In this document: piece by piece, positions 6,450 to 14,670 of the stretch
How positions within the stretch are numbered: the stretch's first letter is position 1
Layout: the number at the start of each line of letters is the position of its first letter
From: JBLKSS01 sp047607725
GTDB lineage: Bacteria; Pseudomonadota; Gammaproteobacteria; Enterobacterales; Enterobacteriaceae
Direction of reading: 5' to 3'
Assembly (NCBI RefSeq): GCF_047607725.1
Contig: NZ_JBLKSS010000031.1
Span: 1 to 16,974, forward strand
DNA: 16,974 nucleotides
The notes under the pieces: generated by a model
What the model saw: only the letters and a program-made list of their open reading frames with translations
Database searches by the model: none
What the model was told of the DNA's origin: nothing
Made by a program: the position numbers and the translations under genes

Positions 6450-7593
6450 ACCCCTGCTCCTTCACTGGCGTGACAGACATAAAACGTTGCTTCCAAAGCG
6501 GTTTGTGGCTGATAGTGTTTTACCACGGCCGCCCGTACGCCCTCCACGCGATCGGTGGGCACCAGCGCCACGACGCAACCGCCGAAACCGCCGCCGGTCA
6601 TACATACGCCGCCCGCCTCGCCGATTTCCCCTTTGATAATCGTGACCAGGGTGTCGATGGCCGGCACGGTAATTTCAAAATCGTCGCGCATATTGAGGCG
6701 TGGGATTCCGCCATCAAACGGCCCATCAGCCTGAGATCGCCTGCCGCCAGCGCATCGGCCGCGGCCAGCGTGCGCGCGTTTTCGCTCAACACGTGTCGCC
6801 CTCGCTTGGCGACGGTGTCGTCGAGTTCATGGGCCACCGCCTCAAATTGTTCCAGCGCGACATCGCGCAGTTTTTCCACCGCGAAGAAGCGCACGCCGGT
6901 TTCGCACTGCTCGCGGCGGGCGTTGTATTCACTGTCCACCAGGCCGCGTTTGACGTTGGAGTTGACGATAACCACCGCGACATTGTCCGGCATCGGCACC
7001 GCGCGCGTACCCAAGGTACGGCAGTCAATCAACAAAGCGTGGTTGTCTTTGCCCAGCGCCGAAATCAGCTGATCCATAATGCCGCAGTTACAGCCGACGA
7101 ACTGATTTTCCGCTTCTTGACCGTTGAGCGCCAGCGCCACGTTATCCACCGACAGGTGATAGAGCGATTGCAGCGCTTTGCCCACGGCTACCTCCAGCGC
7201 CGCCGACGAACTCAGGCCGGCTCCCTGGGGGACATTGCCGCTGATAACCAGGTCGGCGCCGCCAAAACGTCCATCCCAGCGCTGTAAATGTTTTACCACC
7301 CCGCGTACATAATTGGACCACTGCTGATCGGCATGGGATAAAATTGGCTCATCCAGAGAAAAAATATCGTGCTGGCGGTCATAGTCCACGGCAATAACCC
7401 GAATTTTGCGATCGTCACGGCAGGCGCAGCTAATCACCGTCTCGTAATCGATCGCGCAGGGGAGCACGAAGCCGTCGTTATAATCGGTATGCGCGCCGAT
7501 GAGATTGACCCGGCCGGGCGCTTTTACCGTCAGAGTGGCATCATAGCCGAATGCGTCGCGAAAAACGGTTTCAGTGGTGTTTTGTAAACTCAT
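6443..7593 (-). pseudogene. galK: galK, galactokinase, frameshifted
   Basis: GalK phosphorylates galactose with ATP (GHMP kinase family). The first frame runs to SHASI, then leaves frame near 6690-6693; the C-terminal part (MRDDFEITVPAIDTL, MTGGGFGGC, FYVCHASEGAG) continues to the stop at 6443. The span is 1151 bp, exactly two bases more than the 382-codon E. coli gene. The defect is a duplicated AT: TCA-AT-ATG where TCA-ATG is expected. The galactokinase signature reads GRVNLIGAHTDY: residue 34, an acidic residue in family members that contacts galactose, is Ala. The ATP-binding PQGAGLSSSAALEVA motif is intact. The ATG overlaps the galT stop (ATGA) with GGAG upstream. The Glu34 loss suggests relaxed selection independent of the frameshift. 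Confidence 0.94.
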
Positions 7594-8642
7594 ATTGAGG
7601 CTCCAGATTGCCGAAAATGACTCTCGGTGACCGCGCGCAGGCGCTCGGCGGCTTGTTCCGCGGTCAGATCGCGCTGGGTTTCCGCCAGCATTTCATAGCC
7701 CACCATAAATTTACGCACCGTGGCAGAGCGCAGCAGCGGCGGATAAAAATGCGCATGTAATTGCCAATGTGCATGGTCGCCGTCGGTAAAGGGCGCGCCG
7801 TGCCAACCCATGGAGTAGGGGAAAGAACATTGGAACAGGTTGTCGTAGCGGCTGGTGAGCTTTTTCAGTGCCAGCGCCAGGTCGGCGCTTGACTCACCGT
7901 CAAGATCGGGCAGGCGCTGGATGGGGCGTTTGGGCAGCAGCAGTGTTTCAAACGGCCACGCGGCCCAGTAAGGCACTACCGCCAGCCAGTGGCGCGTCTC
8001 CACCACGGTGCGCGCACCGTCGGCCAGCTCGCGGGTGGCGTAGTCCAAGAGCAGAGAGGAGCCCTGCTGCCGGTAGTACTCTCGCTGTAAACGGTCTTCG
8101 CGTTCGGCTTCGTTGGGCAGGAAACTGTTGGCCCAAATCTGCCCGTGGGGATGGGGATTGGAGCAGCCCATGGCGGCGCCTTTGTTCTCGAACACCTGTA
8201 CCCAGGGATAAGTTTTACCCAGTTCCGCGCTTTGCTCGCGCCAGGTGTCGATCACGGCCTCAAGCGCCGGCAGCGACAGTTCGGGAAGCGTTTTACTGTG
8301 GTCCGGAGAGAAGCAGATCACCCGGCTGGTACCGCGGGCGCTTTGGCTACGAAACAGCGGATCATCGCTGGGCGGCGCGTCGGGCGTATCCGGCATAAGC
8401 GCGGCAAAATCGTTGGTAAACACGTGCGTGGTGCGGTAATCGGGATTACGATCGCCGGTGATGCGGGTATTGCCCGGACAAAGATAGCAGTCCGGATCGT
8501 GCGCCGGTAGGGTTTGCGCTGAAGGCGTTTCCTGCTGGCCCTGCCAGGGGCGCTTTGCCCGGTGAGATGAAACCAGGATCCATTGGCCGGTCAAGGGGTT
8601 ATAACGCCGATGGGGATGATCGACGGGATTAAAGGATTGCAT
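7590..8642 (-). CDS. galT: GalT, galactose-1-phosphate uridylyltransferase
   Basis: GalT exchanges UMP between UDP-glucose and galactose 1-phosphate. The 350-residue product has the family's usual length (348 in E. coli). The catalytic HPH triad is at 164-166 (nucleophile His166) within SNPHPHGQIWA. The zinc ligands Cys52, Cys55 (DCYLC), His115 (SPDHSKT) and His164 keep the E. coli numbering. The C-terminal HWQLHAHFYPPLLRS motif is present. GGAG precedes the ATG, and its stop overlaps the galK start. It is the only Leloir gene here without a visible defect, although both its substrate supplier (GalK) and UDP-galactose recycler (GalE) are broken, so its survival may just be chance timing. Confidence 0.96.
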   Translation of the reverse strand: MQSFNPVDHPHRRYNPLTGQWILVSSHRAKRPWQGQQETPSAQTLPAHDPDCYLCPGNTRITGDRNPDYRTTHVFTNDFAALMPDTPDAPPSDDPLFRSQSARGTSRVICFSPDHSKTLPELSLPALEAVIDTWREQSAELGKTYPWVQVFENKGAAMGCSNPHPHGQIWANSFLPNEAEREDRLQREYYRQQGSSLLLDYATRELADGARTVVETRHWLAVVPYWAAWPFETLLLPKRPIQRLPDLDGESSADLALALKKLTSRYDNLFQCSFPYSMGWHGAPFTDGDHAHWQLHAHFYPPLLRSATVRKFMVGYEMLAETQRDLTAEQAAERLRAVTESHFRQSGASI

Positions 8643-8651
8643 GAAATCTCC

Positions 8652-9669
8652 TTAGTCCGGGTAGCCGTTGGGATGCCGGGATTGCCAGCGCCAGGTGTCG
8701 CGGACCATATCTTCCTGCGTTCGGGTGACACGCCAGTTCAATTCTCGCGCGGCCTTTTCCGGTGCCGCCCAGTAGGCGGCCAGATCGCCGTCGCGTCGGG
8801 GGGGCGAAATGGTAGGGCAGTGGCTTGCCGCAGGCCTGACTGAAAGCTTCAACCACTTCCAGCACGCTATGGCCTTTGCCCGAGCCCAGATTATAGATAT
8901 GCACGCCGGGCCGGGCGCGCAGCGTGGTCAGCGCCGCAAGATGGCCGTCGGCCAAATCTAAAACATGAATATAGTCGCGAACGCCGGTACCGTCCGGCGT
9001 CGGAAAATCATTGCCGTAAATAGCCAGAGAGGGGCGGCGTCCCACCGCGACCTGGGCAATAAAGGGCATCAGATTGTTCGGTATCCCCTGCGGATCTTCT
9101 CCCATCTCGCCGGAAGAATGGGCGCCGACCGGATTGAAATAGCGCAACAGGCTGATACTCCAGCGGGGATCGGCATGCTGCAGATCCTGAAGTATCTCTT
9201 CAACCATCAATTTGCTGCGGCCGTAGGGGCTGGCGGGACGCCCGGTGGGCAAATTTTCGTCGTAAGGGGTTACGGGCTGAACGCCGTAAACGGTGGCCGA
9301 GGAGCTAAATATCAAGTTGACTACGCCGGCCTCCCGCATGACTTCTACCAGGGAAAGAGTGCCATAGACGTTGTTATCATAATAGTCGATGGGTTGATTG
9401 ACCGATTCGCCTACCGCTTTCAGACCGGCGAAGTGAATCACCGCCTCAATATCGTGCTCGGCGAAAATCTTCGCCAGTAGCTGCCGGTCGCGTATGTCGC
9501 CTTTATAAAACGCCGGCGTGTGGCCGCTCAATCGGCCAAGCGTCGCCACGACGGAACTTTTGCTGTTACATACGTTGTCGACAATCACGGGCGTTATGCC
9601 GGCAGCGATAAGTTGCAAACAGGTGTGGCTGCCGATGTAATCGCTCCCACCTGTAACCAGGACTGACAT
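8652..9669 (-). pseudogene. galE: galE, UDP-glucose 4-epimerase, frameshifted
   Basis: GalE interconverts UDP-glucose and UDP-galactose using bound NAD, and also supplies UDP-galactose for surface glycans. The span is 1018 bp, one base more than the 338-codon E. coli gene. The frame breaks after KPLPYHFAPP in a run of seven C (complement of 8798-8804) where six are expected; the rest (RRDGDLAAYW, ELNWRVTRT, HPNGYPD) continues in the other frame to 8652. The NAD-binding GGSGYIG motif reads GGSDYIG: Gly10 is Asp (codon 9640-9642), which would be expected to disturb the Rossmann loop. The catalytic SSSATVYG serine and the Tyr of SPYGRSK are kept. It is first in the gal operon; GGGAG lies seven bases before the ATG and its stop overlaps the galT ribosome-binding site. 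Confidence 0.94.
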
Positions 9670-9698
9670 AGTTCAACTCCCTTCGTTTTAACGAGAAT

Positions 9699-9707
9699 AC
9701 AGTAGCA
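9699..9707 (-). promoter_or_regulatory. Candidate gal promoter, extended -10 like E. coli galP1
   Basis: The minus strand reads CATGCTACTGT upstream of galE, aligning with TATGCTATGGT of E. coli galP1: an extended -10 (TG, one base, TACTGT). It lies about 30 bp before the galE start. The assignment is by similarity of position and sequence only. Confidence 0.45.
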
Positions 9708-9744
9708 TGATCCGCTCGGGGAAAAGGTGATTCTGCCGCGATTT

Positions 9745-9760
9745 ATGAAATTGATTACAT
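9745..9760 (-). promoter_or_regulatory. Degenerate GalR/GalS-like operator
   Basis: The minus strand ATGTAATCAATTTCAT matches the E. coli gal operator GTGTAAACGATTCCAC at 11 of 16 positions, including its core symmetry. It lies 40-55 bp upstream of the promoter, where the external operator and CRP site sit in E. coli. It may no longer be functional. Confidence 0.35.
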
Positions 9761-10249
9761 TTATACTAGCGCAGAGATACCCGTCAGCGCCAGCCTCGCG
9801 CTGTCTTCCTTTATCGAGCAACTGCCCAAGGGGCTTTGACAACGATTAAGTGTGGTAGCGATTACATGCTGAATAGAGTAAATATTACGCAATGGAGAAA
9901 GGATGACTCGAAACGGCAAGGCGCCACGCGCGAAGTTTGTAGGCGGGACGGCGCGCGCAGGGGAAAGCGTGCACCCTTCAGTGTGGTGCTGGGGTTAAGA
10001 TAAACGAAAGGACGATACCGCGCCGCAGGTGACGGCGGGCCAGGGCCACAACCTGGTTGATGCCCCTAACGCGCTTGATAACGAGGGAAAGGGGATTATC
10101 ACGGCCAAGGTGATGCCGGGGATAGACCGGCCACGGCGAAAGGTGGCCGCTCCGCCTGTCGGGACTGGTTACGGCTTAAAGTGTTGCCGGAGAGAGACCG
10201 GCCGCGGCCACTGATGACTTTCCCTTGCGCCGGCCTGGACATCGCCACG
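9761..10249. other. Gene-free stretch between gal promoter and modF
   Basis: About 490 bp without a supportable gene. A 31-codon frame starting at 9903 has a GGAGAAAGG-like site but no recognisable product. A small hairpin (CGGCCAC 10128-10134 with GTGGCCG 10143-10149) and a near-repeat of gaGACCGGCC (around 10125 and 10194) are present. Both neighbouring genes face away from it or end in it on the minus strand. It probably is eroded DNA. Confidence 0.5.
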
Positions 10250-11766
10250 TCAGGCGTCGAGCGTTTCTATCTGATATTGATAGCGTTCTCCGTCAGGCAC
10301 GAAGGTTAACCGGTGGGTAATACATTCCGGCGCATCCTCGGCATGATGGGAAACGAACAGCAGTTGCGTGGTGCCCTGGCCAATCAACACATCTATCCAG
10401 CGGCGCACCAGCTGGCGGTTAAGCGGATCCAAACCCTGCTGCGGCTCGTCGAGAATAAGTAGCGCCGGATGTTTAACCAGCGCGCGCGCAATCAAGGTCA
10501 GACGCTGCTGACCCCAGGAGAGACCGTGAAACGCCGCGTTAGCCTGGCTCTCCAGCCCGAGTAAACGCAGCCACTGCCGCGTCAACTGCTGCTGCCGCTC
10601 CGAAGGCGACTGATAAGCGCCGATGGAATCAAAAAAACTGGACAAGATGACACTACGAGGGCTGGCGCTGACGCGATAATCCAAATGCAGGCTGCTGCTG
10701 ACATAGCCGATATGGCGTTTGATATCCCAAATGGTTTCGCCGCTGCCGCGCCGGCGCCCGAACAACGTGAGATCGTTACTGTAACCTTGCGGATGGTCGC
10801 CGGTCACCAGACTGAGCAGCGTGGATTTACCGGCGCCGTTCGGGCCGACGATCTGCCAGTGCTGACCCGGCGTCACCTGCCAGTCCAGATGATGTAAAAT
10901 CGGCCGGTCCTGGTAAGACACTACGCCGTCGCGCAGGGTAATAAGCGGCTGGTCCGCCGGCAGCGCGGCCTGTTGTTGCGGCGAGTCGGCTTCCGGGAGC
11001 GCCAGATCCTGCAGGGATTCCAGATGGGCCAACTGCGCCACCAGCGCTTCCGCCAGCAGGCTTTGACGCGAGCCGGTGCAGGTCAGCGCACAATCCACCA
11101 GGATACCCACCCGGTCGATATAGTCCGGAATATCCTCAAACCGGTTAAGGATCAATACCAGCGTACATACGCTGTCCGCCAGACCGGCTAAGCGTTCGCT
11201 TAACTGCTTACGTGAGACAACATCCAGACCGTCGAACGGCTCATCGAGGATCAGCAAATCAGGACGCGCCATCAGCGCCTGGCACAGCAGCACTTTACGG
11301 GACTCGCCGGTGGAAAGGTATTTGAACCGGCGCGTCAGCAAATGGCGGATGCCGAGAATTGATCCGCCAATATTTGGCAGCGCGCATCGTCGTGGTGCTG
11401 CTGCTGAATAATTTCCGCCGCGGTGCTACCGGTGTCATCTTCGCCGGGGCTCAGCAGGTCGGCATTGGCCCGCTACCACTCCTCCTCCACCAGCCGCTGC
11501 ACTTGTTCCAGCGATAGACGGGCAATGCGCCGATAGTCGGTGCACCGTTCACCGGCCAAAAGGGTGAGTTCTCCGGCCAGCGCCTGTTCCGCCAGCGCGT
11601 TCATGGCGTTGATGGCATCCCAGGCGCTTTTGTAGCTGACACCCGCCAGTTTCGCGCCCTGGCTGATGGAACCGGTGGCGCGGATCTGTTTAAGCAACGC
11701 AATGCGGCGCGGGTCGGCGAACAGTTGCTGACGGAGTTTCAGGGTTAACAGAATTTCTGCCTGCAT
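10250..11766 (-). pseudogene. modE-modF: modE'-'modF deletion fusion with amber codon and frameshift
   Basis: ModE is the molybdate-sensing repressor; ModF is a double ABC-ATPase-like protein of the same operon. From ATG 11766 (GAGG seven bases upstream) the frame encodes the ModE winged-helix DNA-binding domain (FADPRRIALLKQI, GSISQGAKLAGVSYKSAWDA), ending near residue 60. It then passes in frame into ModF from about its residue 46 (LAGELTLLAGER), so the ModE molybdate-binding domains and the first ModF Walker A are deleted; the junction is near 11580-11590. The frame then meets TAG at 11473-11475 (E. coli ModF has Gln). A 2-bp duplication (TC) near 11354-11357 shifts frame before RRFKYLSTGES. 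The remaining ModF (to 10250) keeps the first-domain LSTGE and LLILDEPFDGLD, and in the second domain GPNGAGKST, LSWGQQRL and LLILDEP. What survives as translatable from the start is about a 97-residue DNA-binding fragment. Confidence 0.92.
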
Positions 11767-11881
11767 GCGCAAACCTCGTGGCTCAAAAGGAAATTGTCGC
11801 TTAACCGACGGCCAGCGGCAAATAACGCCGGTCGCGATAACATAAAAGGCCTAAGCGCCGCAGCCAGAAACTGGTATAAAG

Positions 11882-11901
11882 ATAATGGAAATAACCATTA
11901 T
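11882..11901. promoter_or_regulatory. Inverted repeat upstream of acrZ
   Basis: ATAATGG (11882-11888) and CCATTAT (11895-11901) form a perfect 7-bp inverted repeat with a 6-base spacer, 27 bp before the acrZ start. It could be an operator or a hairpin in the leader. Its -10-like GATAAT at 11881 may belong to the acrZ promoter. The regulator is unknown. Confidence 0.35.
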
Positions 11902-11928
11902 GCGCCAACTGTAAGCTATGAGGTAACG

Positions 11929-12105
11929 ATGCTTGAACTATTAGAGAGCCTGGCCATTGTCATTTTAATGGTGCCTGTCGTCATGGCGATTATCCTGGGA
12001 CTGATTTACCTGCTGGGAGAATTGTTCAATATCATCTCCAAATTTGGGCAGCCCAAACAGCGTCGCCAGCCGAGCGACGACGTAAAACCGGCTTCCCGCC
12101 AGTAA
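11929..12105 (+). CDS. acrZ: AcrZ, small AcrB-associated membrane protein
   Basis: AcrZ is a small inner-membrane helix that binds the AcrB efflux pump and changes its substrate range. The 58-residue product has MLELLESLAI and the very conserved MVPVVMAIILGLIY segment followed by LLGELFNII, essentially the E. coli AcrZ helix. The polar tail is longer (58 versus 49 residues in E. coli) and differs in sequence. I chose ATG 11929 because TGAGG lies six bases upstream; a longer frame from 11794 adds residues with no match. It is divergent from the modE remnant, as in E. coli, but modABC does not follow. The gene appears intact among decayed neighbours. Confidence 0.9.
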   Translation: MLELLESLAIVILMVPVVMAIILGLIYLLGELFNIISKFGQPKQRRQPSDDVKPASRQ

Positions 12106-12414
12106 CGGTTTGTCGGGTCGCCGCCGTCTTGCGCCCAGGAGGCCTCCGCGTAGTAAAGTGCGCCACTGCCGTTGGGCGTTCCGTCGGGCGGCTGCCCGCG
12201 CCTGCTGCGCCGGGCCGTATTCTCCTCCCTGGCCTTATCGTCGCGCCGTGTGCCCCGAAGCACGACCCACATGCCCGATCCTCCTCTTTTTCACCCGTTT
12301 CGCCGTTATAATCACCGTCTTCGGACATGAGCCATCGCCGGGGCTTTACACACCGGGCCCCGGCGCATACTCTGTGGGCATTTAATAAGTGTTTCGGTAA
12401 TCAATGAAGATGTA
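12106..12414. other. Gap where modABC would be expected; hairpin and -10 before ddlA
   Basis: About 309 bp with no recognisable gene or visible modABC remnant. TATAAT at 12307-12312 is a perfect -10 hexamer, though no good -35 stands 16-18 bp before it. A strong GC hairpin follows (CGCCGGGGC 12336-12344, GCCCCGGCG 12357-12365, loop 12 bases), about 50 bp before the ddlA start. It could affect ddlA mRNA, but no attenuator is demonstrable. Confidence 0.5.
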
Positions 12415-13521
12415 ATGGAACCACGGGAAAGCGGCAAACTACGGGCCGCGGTGCTGTTCGGCGGCCAGTCCACCGAGCACGAAGTGTCGTTGCGCTCATC
12501 GATGAATGTCATTCGCGCTATCGACCGGCAACGATACGATTTGACCCTCATCGGGGTGGATAAACACGGGCGCTGGACGTTGTGCGACGAGCAGGACTAT
12601 CTGCTCAATCCTGACGATCCTGCCGCCATCCATCTGGCGCCGGCGCGGCGTTATCTGGCCGTCGTGCCTGGTCAGCAGCGGGCGCAGCTGATTGACGCCG
12701 CCAACGGCCAGCTGTTGCCATCGATTGATGTCGCTTTCTCGGTGTTGTACGGCGCCAGCGGTGAGAATGGTTCGGTTCAGGGACTGCGCAGGGTTCTCAA
12801 TATTCCCTATGCCGGGCCGGATGTGCTGGGATCGGCAGTCTGTATGGACAAGGACATGACCAAGCGCGTGCTGCGCGACGCCGGGGTACCGGTTACGCCT
12901 TCGGTGACGCTGCTGCGCACGGGCGACGCGGCGCCGGATTTCGACGCTATCGTCAGCTAATTGGGCCTGCCGCTGTTTATTAAACCCGCCAGCCAGGGAT
13001 CGTCCGTGGGGGTTAGCAAAGTGACCGACCGGGCCGCCTTCGACGCGGCATTGGCGCTGGCTTTCCGTTACGATGCTAAAGTCCTGGTTGAGCAGGCGAT
13101 AACCGGACGGGAAATCGAAACCGCCGTACTGGGCAATGATTCTCCGGAGGTGAGCGTCTGCGGCGAGATCCTCGCCAACGACGAATTTTACGCCTATGAC
13201 ACCAAATATTTGAAGGGCGCCCTGGCGGGACTGGTTATTCCGGCGACGCTGGCGGCGCCCGTCGCCGACGCCATCCGGCAGACGGCTCGGCAGGCGTATC
13301 TGGCGCTGGGCTGCAGCGTGATGGCGCGGGTGGATTTCTTTTTGACCGAGCAAGGCGAGATCCTGCTCAATGAGGTAAATACCCTGCCGGGCTTTACCTC
13401 CATCAGTATGTACCCCAAGCTGTGGGAAGCCAGCGGTTTGGATTATCCCGCGCTGGTGGACCGCCTTAATCACGCTGGCGCTGGCGCGCGCGCGGCGAGC
13501 CTCAGCCAAACCGAACGCTGA
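12415..13521 (+). pseudogene. ddlA: ddlA, D-alanine--D-alanine ligase, with in-frame stop
   Basis: The family joins two D-Ala with ATP for peptidoglycan (ATP-grasp fold). The 368-codon span fits E. coli DdlA (364). Seen are LFGGQSTEHEVSLRSS at the start, then CMDKDMTKRVLRDAG, KPASQGSSVGVSKV, the loop YAYDTKY, and the metal-binding NEVNTLPGFTSISMYPKLW. Codon 182 (12958-12960) is TAA; E. coli has Lys here, so AAA or CAA to TAA by one base. The N-terminal active-site motif HGTLGEDGS reads YGASGENGS, losing the conserved His and Asp. The ribosome-binding site is weak. E. coli DdlA is not in the mod region, so its location here is unusual. A second ligase (DdlB) elsewhere would make this copy dispensable; that is inference. 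Confidence 0.93.
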
Positions 13522-13653
13522 GACCCGTTCGCTGCCTGGGCGGGCGCCAGACCTGCAGCGGGCTTTGGGGCGAGGGCGCCAGGCCAGCGAAGGGCTTTTG
13601 GGTCCCGGCAGGGATGAGCGGCCAGCAGAGGCTTATCGCCCCTGGCGAGGGCG

Positions 13654-14478
13654 TCAGGCCAACAGGCGCTGGTGGATAAAATCGGCGATGGACGGCGCTT
13701 CGTTATCGCCTATGACCACATCGGCGCGCGCTTTGATGGCATCGTCGCTTTGCCCCATCGCCACGTCAAGGCCGGCGCCCTCCAGCATACTGAGATCATT
13801 GTAATTATCGCCGAAAGCCACCACCTGATTCATGCTCAGCACCTGGGCGGTGACCCAGTGTTCCAACTGGCGGCCCTTGCTGTTGCCCCTTTGGGCGATA
13901 TCCACTTGATCGTGCCAGGACCATTCGCAGGCCAGCCCCAATTCCAGCTCTACCGCCTCGGCGAAGGTTTGCAGCTTGCCGATGTCCGCGTCGGAGGTGG
14001 CGAACTTCCAAATCGCCGTCGCATCTTGTGCCGCCGCCGCCAGGCTGTCCACCTGCACAAGCGCCGGCCGCTGCGCCGGCAGTAGGGTCTCCGACCAGGC
14101 CAGGGAACGCAGGACATGATCGCTCGGGTGCTGATACAGCATGGCGTCATCTACATACAGCAGGCCATGTACGGCGTCGTAATGGTCCAAAAGATCCAGC
14201 ACCGTTAGCGTCTGCGCCTTATCGAGGGGATTGGTGGTCACCACCCGCTGCGCCGGGTAATCGTAGAGATAGGTGCCGTTACAGCAAATCGCCGGCGTGT
14301 CTATCTCCAGCGCCTGATAGAACGGGTGGATGGCGACATGATACCGGCCGGTGACCACCATCACCTGCAGGCCGGCGTCGCACGCCTGGCGCAGCGCGGT
14401 AAGGGATTCGGGCAGTATACGTTTTTGTCGGGTCAGCAGCGTGCCGTCCAGATCCAGGGCAATAAGGCGATAATACAT
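13654..14478 (-). CDS. ybhA: YbhA, HAD-family Cof-type phosphatase
   Basis: YbhA is a haloacid dehalogenase hydrolase (Cof type); the E. coli enzyme hydrolyses pyridoxal phosphate and other small phosphates. The 274-residue product has the nucleophile motif DLDGT (Asp9, Asp11), motif II in MVVTGRYHVA, PAICCNGTYLYDY, a cap domain, WSWHDQVDIA with GNSKG (Lys motif III) and motif IV VVAFGDNYNDLSMLEGAG near the C-terminus. Length matches E. coli (272). It is divergent from pgl, as in E. coli. No stop or frameshift is visible. The start has no strong ribosome-binding site. Confidence 0.93.
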   Translation of the reverse strand: MYYRLIALDLDGTLLTRQKRILPESLTALRQACDAGLQVMVVTGRYHVAIHPFYQALEIDTPAICCNGTYLYDYPAQRVVTTNPLDKAQTLTVLDLLDHYDAVHGLLYVDDAMLYQHPSDHVLRSLAWSETLLPAQRPALVQVDSLAAAAQDATAIWKFATSDADIGKLQTFAEAVELELGLACEWSWHDQVDIAQRGNSKGRQLEHWVTAQVLSMNQVVAFGDNYNDLSMLEGAGLDVAMGQSDDAIKARADVVIGDNEAPSIADFIHQRLLA

Positions 14479-14524
14479 ATGTTTAATATTAGTTCAGTAT
14501 TCAATCATAAGCGATGTTACACCC

Positions 14525-14552
14525 TCGACGCGGCGGCGAAAACCGTGATAAT
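14525..14552 (+). promoter_or_regulatory. Candidate pgl promoter
   Basis: TCGACG (14525-14530), a 16-bp spacer and GATAAT (14547-14552) lie about 120 bp before pgl in the divergent ybhA-pgl spacer. Match quality is moderate. Confidence 0.3.
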
Positions 14553-14670
14553 CTCGGTGGCTAACGCGCCCTAACGGTGACATGCTTATTCGAGGCGTGC
14601 CGTTAAGGTGACGAAACCTTGCCAAACGACAAACGCCATGCCCGCCACAGAAGCGAAATGAGGAGAACAC

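Noticed and set aside
6700..7287. Plus-strand 195-codon frame opposite galK
   Set aside because: The opposite strand is unmistakable galactokinase; no homology or start signal supports this frame.
10029..10214. 61-codon plus-strand frame in the galE-modF gap
   Set aside because: No recognisable motif, no convincing ribosome-binding site and composition like its surroundings; I left the stretch as gene-free.
12006..12328. Minus-strand frames across the acrZ-ddlA gap as possible modABC remnants
   Set aside because: None shows ModA, ModB or ModC motifs, and the strand is opposite to the expected modABC direction.
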